Positions 45,620 through 56,514 of a DNA stretch of 64,000 nt are shown here, one piece after another. A program made the position numbers and the translations under genes. The notes under the pieces were generated by a model. It did not search any database, was not told where the DNA came from, and worked only from the letters and a program-made list of their open reading frames with translations. This stretch comes from Hirudinaria manillensis (taxonomy: Eukaryota; Annelida; Clitellata; Hirudinida; Hirudinidae), in contig CM067536.1 of the NCBI GenBank assembly GCA_034509925.1, positions 7,900,001 through 7,964,000 of the forward strand. The letters run 5' to 3'. Position 1 is the stretch's first letter, and every line of letters starts with the position of its first letter.

Positions 45620-48600
45620 ATGTCGAAGAACAAGGTCCACACAGTTGTATTGGGAATTGATGACAACTACGGATCGGAATATGCATTCGATTGTAAGTGA
45701 TTGATTGATTGATTGATTTTGTTGATTTGATTGATTGATTGAAGACTGATTGGGGATCAAATGGTGTATCAAATTCAATCATAAACTTATAAACCTGTCC
45801 ACTTGCTTTGGTAATTTTTCAGTAACGTAATAATTTATTATTAGTATTTAATATGCAAATTCTTACAACCAAGAATCACCATATGTGATTTATTTAAGAT
45901 CAACGTAAATACAAATTACCTAATCACGAGATTTTTATTTATCAATACTGATTAATATGCAAATTTGTTTGATTTGTGGGCGTAAACAATTGTTGCTATT
46001 TATAATCGCAACGGTATCGGAGGTATTGTAGACATTATTATTGGCACAATTTGCAGTCCAAAAGCAACGCATTCACAAATTTGTCATTTTTGAAACTCAA
46101 CGTTCTATTTTTACGATGTTGTGCTGTTATCTGTAACTTTATTTGTAACTTTATTTGTATACTCCACTGTGGTCCATAGAATGTAACAATATTAAAGCAA
46201 TATTTAGGATTAACTAGACTACGTAAGGAATAATTTGGTCATTAATCAATGTTTTAAAATAGTTTAAATTTACTATTTTCAGGCTTCAATAATAATATAC
46301 TCTATATTTAATACTGTTAAATTAATGATATTGAACTCTGAGTAATCTATGACTTGTCCATTGATAATATTTTTGCACTCCTTGCAACAATATATTGGTC
46401 CGCACCATTTTTTTTAGGAGAACTTAGTTATTTCTGGACTGTGAAGTCCATACAACATATCTGTTTTAGTAATATCGGATACTGTGGAGTCTATAATTTG
46501 TTTATAATATAAAACAAAGAAAGAATTGGATTCTTCCAAATTAGTCGGGAACAGAAAACCACACAAAGCGCTTCCGACGCTACGCATAAGGCGCTCTATA
46601 AATTAACTATTATTATTATTATTATTCATTATCTTGCAACATGTTGTATATTAAAATACAAAGTTTTATACAATACATATATTCTGTTTACTAATCAAAA
46701 CAAACACTTTGAAATTTGCAGTTTACGTGAAACACTACCACAAGCCAAACAACGAACTGGTGTTGGTGCACGTGGTTGAACCTCATGTTTATTCATCGAA
46801 TCGTAAGTTGTACTTATTAGTTACTCATCAATATTCATACGTTGAATTTAAACATAAAACCTTATCACCTTATCCGGTCCTTTCAATCATCCAGACATCC
46901 AATGTGAAATCTAACTGCCCTTTTGAATTCTTGATAAATCGAATTATGCCGCATTAATGATGATAAATAATTAGCTGATGATGATGACGACGACTTTGAA
47001 AATGATGATAGTGCCTTTCTTGCTCATCATAACGATGATGTTACTGTTTGTTTATGGCGAAGACGACGACGACGATGGTCATGCTAAGCGAACGAACAAC
47101 TGTCGTTTTCATGTACTCGATTATACCTGCTTTCAGATCAAAGTGATGAGAAACTGAATATTTTTCTCTAAATTTACATTTATTATTATTATTTCTATGA
47201 CTTTTAAGCATTCATCCTTCTCACTATCACCAATGAAATCTCGATGTGTCTTATAGTAATCGCAATGCCTAATTTTTTTTGCACTTGTTTGACCTCAGAG
47301 CTGACCTTGAACTTGGCCAGTGTCCGCGAGAAAAACGAAGAGGATGATAAAGTCCTGGTGAGGAATCTCCAGACGAAATTTGAGGAGAAAATGAGAAGCA
47401 ACAGGGTGAGTGGGGACATGTTGTTTTTTTTGTTAATAATTTTACCATTAGCCGACATTTTAGGGGCCTTGTGACTTAATATCGCCCTTATCCATTAAAA
47501 AGCATTTCCGCGCCCTAGGGTTTAAATCGGCCCCGTCTTGTCCGATTCAGTCGCGTAAAGGGCACCTGTTAGATAATACCACTTAAGGGAGCTCCCACCG
47601 TCTTTTCAGGTAATACTCTGAACCAAAGGGTATTGGGTTTTTAAGTATTAGTTGCCTATTTGACTTTAAGATAATTTAAGAACAAAGGTGGATTCACTTG
47701 ATGCATAAGATAGGTTTACGTAAAATGAATCAAGCTCTCCGTAGTCTCTCTTCATAATGGCAGCAAGCAAAAAAATATGAGACCAATATGTCCAATAATA
47801 GGCAGACAAACAAGAACAGATTAAAAAAACACTTTCCCATAAAAATTGAGTTAAACCATAAAACACGTTCAAACCCGATCTCCAAAATTGTCGTCGTCGT
47901 CGTTGTTGTTGTTGTTGTTACCCCACGACTATTCATGCATAAGCCTCCTCCCTCCCGCCTCCAAAAATAAAAAAAAAACAGTGCATCCTACTGGTCCATA
48001 ATGAATCATTCACAAACAAATAAAAAAAAACTGAGACAAGAAATAATAAAATAAATAAAAAAACTTAAATCCATCGGTGACATCGCGAAAAGTGTCGACC
48101 AAAAAAAGTTGCCAAACCGGGTCCATGCGGTTTTCCTTCGCACAAAAGGAAGATTTGTCTTTGAATTGACAAGAAGAAAGGAATGTCTGCACTTTGTCTA
48201 TTTTGCACTGTGATCTATTTTATTCTTTCTGTAGTCTTTATCTACAAAGCAAGGATTAGCGAGAGAAAGAGTCTTGATTATTGGACAATGATTGTCAGAG
48301 AGGTCCAGACCTTTTATACTTTCATTCGAACATCTGACGAACACGTCCATTGTGTTCATTGATTCGTTCGACTGATTGTTATTTATTACTCAGTGAAGTT
48401 CTTTTCATTTTGAATGGAAAGAGAATCCGTCACGGAGACTCCCTGCCACGTCGTTGAGCAACCCATGACGATCCACTTCCGCCCAAAGCAATGACCAAAA
48501 TCATGATCCAAGATTTTTCTCCGAGATGTGCGGAGAAAGTCATCTCTCCGTCGCCATGGATACCCCGGAAGCCCGAAATCCCACACGTATTTTTTTTTTG

Positions 48601-50487
48601 CAGCTCTGCACTTAAACTTGATTTATTTCGTTCGCCTCTCCAAAATGAGCTATTAATCTTTTCGAGACAAAAAAAAATTTAATCTCTAGGTTTACGAACT
48701 CAAAAATATTTTTTTAGATGTTGCTAATTTCGAACGATCCAAAAATAGAATCTCAAGTGCTTTCTCATCTATCTATTGTTTACATCTTCGAGTTATAATT
48801 AGCCCTCCACGATCTTCGATTTCATTGGCTCTTCGCCACAGGCGTTGGATGACGTCACTCGTGACCCGCTGAGGTCGCAGAGCAAAGTTCAGTCGGTGCC
48901 GGTCTCACAGCGGTAGTGTTTATTCAGAAGAACTTTTTGTTTTTGAGTCTCTCGCTGTTGAAGAATCGTCGGACAAATTGGTTCTCACGGCTGGAAGTTT
49001 TGACGTGAATGAGCCAGGAATGCGAAAGAAAAACATGCCGATGAAAGCCTGAATTTGTGTTTTTCTCTGCTTGCGTTTGTAAGTGAACTTGGGCTGCTTC
49101 TCGAAGTGCTATTCTTGGAATGTTGTTGGTCGTTGGAGAAAGTTGTTGAGCCAGTTTCACATACTGGGTATTGCTTGAAATTTCCTCAATTCGATAGAAC
49201 GTTGTGGACAAGTCTTGAGTCAATGCCCAAATTTGACAAAAGAATATTTGTATCTGCAATGGCAATTTTTTATGATTAGTTAGAGCAAGGGATTTGTACC
49301 CCATAGTACAAAAGCACGACGCAGAAACTACTAATCAACAGAAAAGTACAGTTTTCTAAAATTTTCAACCGCTATTATTCACTCTCTCGTGATTGACCCA
49401 TCAATCAATCAATCAATCGGCATTTAATCCTATTTTGACACTGCGACACAAGAGAACCTTTGCGAGACTCGAATAGTGCCAATTGGTGCTTGGATCCTCT
49501 GTTTTAAGTTAAGGACTTCGTTTCTGGTTTTTCGGTCAAAGCCAGTTCCAATCCCAACAGAAGGCGTCACGGTGAATAATGACAAGTTGTTAACAAGTGA
49601 TAGTTTTCAATCAAAAGTGAAATACAATCCCTCAACTGATTGATTGATTGACTGAGTGGAAATTTTTTGATCGTTTGGTCCAAATACTGAAAGGTATCAT
49701 GGTGCGCTTTTCAATACCTTTCACGCTTCAGTGAGTCAGTACTAATATGTCAATGGGAGGTTTTTGTATGTGCTCTGATATCGCAAGATTTTCAAATTCA
49801 GTCGAGCGAAAACATTTTTCCATGACTATTACGTGCAACTAACAGGGAAATAAATTATAACGCGACACAACGCCAGGATTAATTTATCACGTAATGTAAT
49901 ACATTGCTGGTAAGGAAACAGTCCCACGGTTTCTACGTCCTGAGAACTAGCCTTCGATTCATTCGATCGTGAATCCCTTCAAAGTTCAGAAAATGACTAT
50001 TTTCTTTCAGATCAAGGGTCGCATAAACGTCATCTACTACTGCAGACAGCCAGGCAAGAGCATCGCCGAAGTGGCCAAAGACGAGAAATGCGGTCTCGTC
50101 GTTCTGGGCAGGCGCTACCCTTTTGCTGCCAATCCCTCGAATAGTACCACGCTCGACTATCTACTTAAGAAGTCCAACTATCCCGTCTCGGTGGTCATCA
50201 AACCAGACCCCGTCGAGGACGATGCCAACAGTCTGACTTCCCTCTCCTCTGCCATCGTCCAACCTCAGCCCAAGAGGAACAGCATCATGAACCTAGGACT
50301 CTTGCCGAAGCTCAGAAGGACCAGCTGTCCGGCTACGAACATCATGGAGATGACAGAGGGGGAGCCATTCAAGGGCAGTCTCTTGCACAGCCAGCTGAGG
50401 GCACTGACCCATGACCAGGAGAGAAGGCACTCGACGCACGTGACACCTCTTTCCAGTGAAAAGGTGAAGAGCTTCTTTCATAAGTGA
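45620..50487 (+). CDS. Universal stress protein (UspA) family protein
   Basis: Exons 45620-45692, 46722-46802, 47299-47405 and 50011-50487, all in phase, give 245 residues. The first exon begins MSKNKVHTVVLGIDDNYGSE, the usual first strand with Asp; exon 2 gives AFDFYVKHYHKPNNELVLVHVVEP; the last exon holds PGKSIAEVAKDEKCGLVVLGRR and the closing strand YPVSVVIKP. This is the UspA alpha/beta fold found in bacteria, plants and several invertebrate phyla. The nucleotide-binding pattern G-x2-G-x9-G-[ST] is degraded: the text is GRRYPFAANPSNST, with two Gly missing, so ATP binding is doubtful. After the domain comes an 80-residue Ser/Arg-rich tail absent from typical single-domain USPs. An alternative last exon is listed separately. 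A 2.6 kb intron precedes the last exon. Confidence 0.87.
46564..46626 (+). mobile_element. Tail of a short interspersed element, followed by ATT triplets
   Basis: AAAGCGCTTCC...AAGGCGCTCTATAAATTA ending in (ATT)n resembles the GCGCTATATAAAT-(ATT)n tail common to many animal SINEs and their partner LINEs. Only the 3' part is evident; the element lies in intron 1 of the stress protein gene. Confidence 0.5.
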
Positions 50488-52756
50488 TTTGTCGTCGAGG
50501 TGTGCCTGGGTGTGATGCATGCGGACGCAATTGCCGCCACACACACACACACACATACAGACACACAGACAGACACGACACCACAACAACGGCACGACAC
50601 TGCACGATGACAACAGCAACATGCAGCAAAGGATAATTCACCTGATCATTCATTCGTGAATGTCTCAGGCAATAACCATGTTTCAATCACAATTGAGTCG
50701 ATCAGATCCTCTGATTCAATATTTTCTCTTTCCTTCTTGACTTTTTTTCAGAGCGAGGAAAACTCCTTTGAAAATGAAGGGTACGAAATTATGTAGACCC
50801 ATAGATCCATAGATCCATAGATCCATTCATTACCGTGTTTTAGATCCACTGCAATGGAATGTTGTCATGAACCAGCAACTGATCATTTTCGTCGTCTGAG
50901 TGGTTTTAAGTGCAAAACTCGAAATGCAGAGCGTTCTTATTAATAATAATAATATTATTATTATTTATTTATTTATTTATTTATTTTTGCTTAAAGATTA
51001 TGGTGATGCCAAGTCTCGCCATTTTGCTTTGTTTTTGTTTTTGTTTTAAGCTTAATAAACTTCTGGAAAAAACCCTTAAAATTTTGTTTGCAGTTTGTGG
51101 TGTGGTTTTACGGTTATTGATAAAAGTTATTATCTATTTGTAAAGATTATATCTATTTTTATTTTTTATTTTTCGATTAAATGAAAATTAATCTTTCCTG
51201 CATGAGACGTTTTGGAAGACTTTATTCTGGAATGAGCGCTACATAAATGGTTTGAAGTTTCTGCTAAGCAAGAGATGTGCAATCAATTTTTTTAATGATT
51301 TAGTTTAGTTTTGTGACTCGAAATCGTCAATTTGTCCATAAAATGCCTTTTACTAAACGAGGTTTTCATTATTTTTTTCACCTCTTCAGGTAGACGTGAA
51401 TGCATCAGAATCAAAAGTTTAAAACTCAACTGGATTCCACTAGGATTCTGTAGAATGCTTTAAGTGTAATTCTTGGCCTATTGTTTAGTTCAGCTCATTT
51501 GCATTAATTAGTTTTCATTTTTATGGACACCAGCACTTCAGTTAATGATATGTTAGTGATGCCTGCCTGTTTGTTTAATTAACTTTACTGATTGTAATAC
51601 GTTAGAGTAATTATTTAGTTAGGACAGTGTGTGTGTTTTAGCTTTGGATGTTATTTCGATTGGGAAGATGTTTCGATCTGAACCAAAACTTGAGCTACAA
51701 AAGGTAAGTGCTAATACGTCGTGTATACTTTACTACATCGATTACTATAATATATAAATTAATTTGTATAATTTATAAATAATATATAAAATATAAATTA
51801 CATAAATTATGTAATCGTATGAATTCGTAAACACTTTCTCTGAAGTTGAAGAAGATTGGTCTGTGTCTATTGTCGATTGAGAAGTCCAGACAAACCGGTT
51901 TTCGGTCGTTACTCTGCAGTTGAACTCAACATTCCGATGTAATTAAAAATCAATTGGCGAAAGTTTGAAATTGGGCCGAGTCCATGAAAACTGTTAATGA
52001 GAATTACGAAGTTGAGAAAGGTTCAACATCTGTACAATTCATAGTACAGAAAAATACCGGAAAAAAATTATAAGACAAAATTATAAGACCTATATTTTGT
52101 TACAATAATCTTGGTTTCAGGATGGGAATAACGCTCAAAGGAGAAATGAAAACAACACAATTCTTTGGTCTACAAATTGTCATTATAATTATCATAATTA
52201 ATAATCAATAATTATCACAATTATCATTATATATATACGATTATTATCGTAGAAAAAAATAATAAATTTCATTGTTTTCTAAAAAAAAAAACTACAAAAT
52301 AAAATGACATTGATTGTTATATTGTTTTTCTTTTTCTGGAAATGATTCATTACGATTTGGTCCAATTCAAAATAAAGATTATACTTTCAAAGGAGATACT
52401 TAAGGCCATTAATGAGTAATTAATTGAGATATGTTAATTAAATATAAATATAAATACAGGCCATTTAATAAAGATGGTCACTGGTCGAAGTCACCTCATC
52501 TGCTTCTTAATCTCCTCTCGTTTATTTCACCGAATAAATTTAATCGATTATAATCGTTTAAGGATTAGAAAATTCTTGAAATTAGTTTTATAATATATCT
52601 GTATATACAAATGCGAATTAGTCCAGTTAAAGTAACCAAAGGGGCCGCAGAAAAAGCGTTCACCGAATAGCTGATTTTGTGGTGATGTCGTTAAAGTGAT
52701 GAAAATATAATTCTTGGTTACAAGTTAGATCTTCCACACCTTCTCTGGCTCCAATG
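50488..52756. other. Interval between stress protein and first Toll-like receptor
   Basis: Contains a CA-rich tract at 50536-50580, four direct copies of ATAGATCC near 50801-50830, ATT and TTTA triplet/tetramer repeats at 50939-50985, and AT-rich DNA. Apart from the possible exons at 50752-50796 and 51668-51703 I see no coding sequence. Confidence 0.5.
50752..50796 (+). CDS. Probable alternative last exon of the universal stress protein gene
   Basis: A long pyrimidine tract ending in TTTTTTTCAG precedes an open 45-nt exon, in phase 0, ending in TAG (residues SEENSFENEGYEIM). The upstream donor would be AAG|GTGAAG at 50463-50464, also phase 0, inside the present last exon. Splicing would replace the final seven residues (VKSFFHK) with this acidic tail. 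The reading frame agreement and the strong acceptor are the evidence. Confidence 0.5.
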   Translation, partial: SEENSFENEGYEIM

Positions 52757-55700
52757 TCAATCATCGATCAGTCTCCTCCCACCACACTGACAAACAATTT
52801 TCTTGTTATTTCCTTCAAGGGCCAACTTCATCCTCTTCCAAAATTCATCTTTTTTGCTGAAATTAAAAGAAACATTTCAAATTAAACGTTGAAACTAAGT
52901 TGTCAGTCATTCAAGGAAAATATTGTAATGCCTCTTAGTGTCACACTTGAACCACTCAAGGTAGGTGTAGCGCTTCATAAACCATTCCAGACTTTCCAAT
53001 GTTTCCTGGATCGGTTCCAAAAGGACTGCAACCACGATGTTCCTTCCTCTTTCCAAACTCTCCATCTTTGCCAATTCCAGTTCAAGTCGACACCATTTGC
53101 TTTGCACAAAGTGATTCGAGACAACGAGTATAACCATCCTATTTATGAAATGCATATTGGTTACATTAATATATTAGCGGTTGTTTATCAATCAAGTAAT
53201 CAAGTGAATTAAAACCTGCTCGTTTGAATCGCCTTTAAGATGTTGGCTTCTATCTCATTTCCAAGTTCAAAATCCCTTTCGTGAATGCAAAGTCTGAAAG
53301 TAATCTTTTCAGAGGGTAAAGGATCTTCCACAAGTGACACATTTTCTTCGTCGGAATCGAGTCTGACGATATGATTTGTGATACCCAAATAGTTATTGGC
53401 ACGTAAATTTTCATCGTTTCCACTTTCCCTATTGGTGTTCGATGGAGGTTGTTGCTCGAGTTTGGACATAAGTTCCTGCACGATCCAACTTCTATCGTTC
53501 ATCTCGTACGAAACGAAAGCATCGTAGATGTAATCAGTCTCCTCATCCAAGAGCATTTGATAACGTTTCAACCTCTGTGAGCGCTTGATCAAATAATAAC
53601 GAACATCCCAACGATACTTGTAGGCAATTGTGCATATTATCAACAAGGACAGAAGACCTCCTGATATTATAAGAGGAGTTGCATATCTGCACGACATTGT
53701 AGCTTTGAGAAGTACGGTTTTAACCTCAGTCAAGTCGATTTCATCATCTAAATATTTGCATTTAATTTCGTAAACATTTTCAATCAGCGTGTCATTCTTT
53801 GCAATCCAGTCCATGAAGTCTAGATTTTCACAGGAGCACGTCAGTGCGTTGCCCTCAAGAATCAATTTCAACCATCCATAACCTCGTTGACTCAAGGATG
53901 AAAAAACCATTAGAGCATCGCTTTCGATCGTAACCAATCGATTGTTCGTAAGATCCATTACCCTGCAATTATTTAATAAAATAATACTTTCGTTTTCTAA
54001 TCACCAATTAGATGTATATCACAGATTCGAATTATTTTTAACAAATATTTATCTTAATAAAAAATAATCCCAGAATTTATGAATTAAGTCTTACCTCAGA
54101 TTTTTCAACTGTGACACATCGAACGAAATTGATACCAGAAAATTTGATGAAAGATTTAATATCTTCAGACTGACGAGGTTATGAAAGATTGACCTGTGCA
54201 GGGTTTTCAGATAATTTTGGGCGATATTTAATTCCGTAAGATTGGAATAAACAGCAAATGTTTTAGAATCTGTTTCCATTTGAAAGGACAATTCGTTTTC
54301 GTCAAGAATGAGACGATCTTTAAAGAAAATAAATTGATTAAATATCATTTTTTAATTTATTATATATTATTATATAAATATATAATTATCATATAAATTC
54401 TCACAGTTGTTGCAATAAACAATCATAATGTTGTTAATGTTGTTTAGTACTTACCAACCCGAAGACCTCGTTCTATGCTGTATTTAAAAATTTCGGGAGA
54501 TAAACATTTCAAACCATTGTTTCCCAAATCAAAAGTTACTAAAGCACTCTTATTAGGTCGAAATAATATAACAGGTCCGGCTGCTATTTTTATCCCATTG
54601 TTTCTGTATAAATATTCTCGGATATTACAGTCTCCAAATATCATGATTGGTGCTAACTTGTAATCCTGAACTTTTATGGAGTTCGAATGGTGAAATGTAT
54701 GTAATTTTCTGGGACAAACGACACAGAATGATCTTAGCTGTCCCTGAGAATTAGAAATAGTTTCTGGAAACACACACGCCGGAATAATTTTAACAGCTTC
54801 GCATTCTGAAAATTGAAATTGTGAACGATTTGGCGTCGGAGGATCTTCTAAAACATTATCGCAAGGATCTTGGTCTTGATCATCAAAGTTTACGTGGGTC
54901 AGATTTGTTAGCAAGAAGTAAAGAATAGGCCAGTGAGCCACATCTTGCAAGTGATTTTTAGAAACATCCAAATGTTCCAAGCTTCCAGTGCAAAATGGCA
55001 TTACGTTGGATATGTGTACCAATTTATTTTTATCCAGTTTCAATGTTTTTAGACGTTTCTTTTTAGCTAGGACTTTAAAAAATTCTTTTTTTATTGTGAA
55101 TTCTGACATTTGTCCATCGTAAAGCCCAGTCAAAATAAGTTCTTCCAAATCGTCCGACACACTGTCCAAAAATTTCTGTATGAGGGAAAAGTTGAGCCGA
55201 AAGTTATAACTTAAATCCAGCGAACGTAAGGCTTTCAATGGTTTGAAGGCACAATCTTCAACTTCACCAATATTTGCTCTTTTTAATGAAACATTCTTTA
55301 GCGTCGTGATGTTTTCAAAATTTTTGAAAGTCGAGGTCTTTAGTCTTTCCATATTTGAATATATTCTTAATGTTTTCAGGCTTCTTAAGGTTGAGAAACT
55401 TTCTCCAAATCCGCCCTCTATGTTTCCGTTCAAATGTAGCTCCTCTAGTTTGCTTAAATTGGTGAAGGCATGATGCGGTATTTCAATATTCCTCTGTATG
55501 TACAATTTGGTTAAAGTGGTTTCTAACCAAGATAATGTCTTCCGAGATTGCGTCAAGTTTAATATGTTATCATCCAAATGCAAATACTTAATTGGAACAT
55601 TTTTGAAAAAGTCTTCAGGAAAATCAGAAATGAAGTTTTTTCTCAGACTGAGAGTTTTTAGTCTCAAACAGTTGCTGATGGAGTTTCCATGAATATCGCT

Positions 55701-56468
55701 GATATTGTTTCCTGTCAAATTAAGTTCTTCTAAATTCCTTGGCAATATGGTCGGTATTTCTGATAATTGCCTTTCATTGCAATTCACTACAGCATTCATC
55801 TTTAAACAGTCACATTTGCCACACACCTCATCTGAAATTATTATATTTCAACGATTTACATTTCGAATTCCAAAGGTTAATTTGCAATGGAACAATTCAA
55901 TCTGATTTCCTTTATCAAATGTTGAAGTTACAAACCTTTGCCAACACAACCAGTGTTGTTCTTTTTGCAGAAACCAATCTGGCTGAAGATAAGAATCGAT
56001 AATATAAAAAATAAAATTCTCATCAAAAGTCCTTTAGTTTGAACGATCATTCTGAGGTTTATTTCCAAAAGTTTTAAATTATTCTAATAATATGAGTAGG
56101 GAGTCTAAAACAGGATATCAGGATACCAGGTTATCATTTATGAACACCTACAGTACAATTACTCTAATGTAATTATATTTCCACTTGATTAAAGCGAAAT
56201 TAATTTTATGTTTGCTAAAAAAAAATAGTGGCTTGTTTAATGCCCGTTATTCTTTTTATGTGATCAAAGTTTAGTTTGTTGTAATAAAAGACTATTATTC
56301 GTGGAAGTAATTGCTTAACTTAATGACTTCAAGTTTATAATTTCACAACGATTACGATTTTTTTAACTTTTCAGACATTAAAACGTAGAAAGGATGATTT
56401 AAATGAATTCCAAGAAAAGCCAAATCAACAAATGAAGGATTTAAAGCACAAATGGAAGGCATATCCAT
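51668..56468 (+). other. Tentative two-exon plus-strand transcript enclosing a Toll-like receptor gene
   Basis: Possible first exon 51668-51703: ATG then 12 codons (MFRSEPKLELQK) ending in AAG|GTAAGT. Possible next exon 56375-56468: acceptor TTTTCAG, then TLKRRKDDLNEFQEK and onwards, charged and probably helical, ending before GTAATG. The phases agree (0). If real, the minus-strand receptor at 52757-56050 lies inside its intron. No continuation was found, so this may be coincidence or a decayed gene. Confidence 0.22.
52757..56050 (-). CDS. Toll-like receptor A
   Basis: Six exons on the minus strand: 56050-55936, 55831-54455, 54317-54095, 53962-53216, 53138-52947, 52856-52757; phases agree, giving 917 residues. 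Exon 1 encodes a signal peptide (MRILFFILSILIFSQ). Exon 2 has a Cys-rich N-cap (EVCGKCDC) and many leucine-rich repeats. Exon 4 opens with the last repeat, then a C-cap (CSCENLDFMDW), a transmembrane segment (PLIISGGLLSLLIICTIAY) and the TIR start with box 1 YDAFVSY. Box 2 reads RLCIHERDFELG. Exon 5 has SKWCRLELELAKME and YTYLEW. Exon 6, found by phase, restores box 3 (DEFWKRMKLALE). Between the first helix and box 2 there is an acidic insert of about 45 residues. It senses ligand outside the cell and signals through the TIR domain. Confidence 0.92.
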
Positions 56469-56514
56469 GTAATGTGCTTATAAGTTTTTCAGTCTTAAAC
56501 AATAAAATTCAACG

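Noticed and set aside
48924..49304. 126-residue minus-strand frame with ATG in the stress protein intron
   Set aside because: No recognisable domain, biased composition and no related gene; likely chance.
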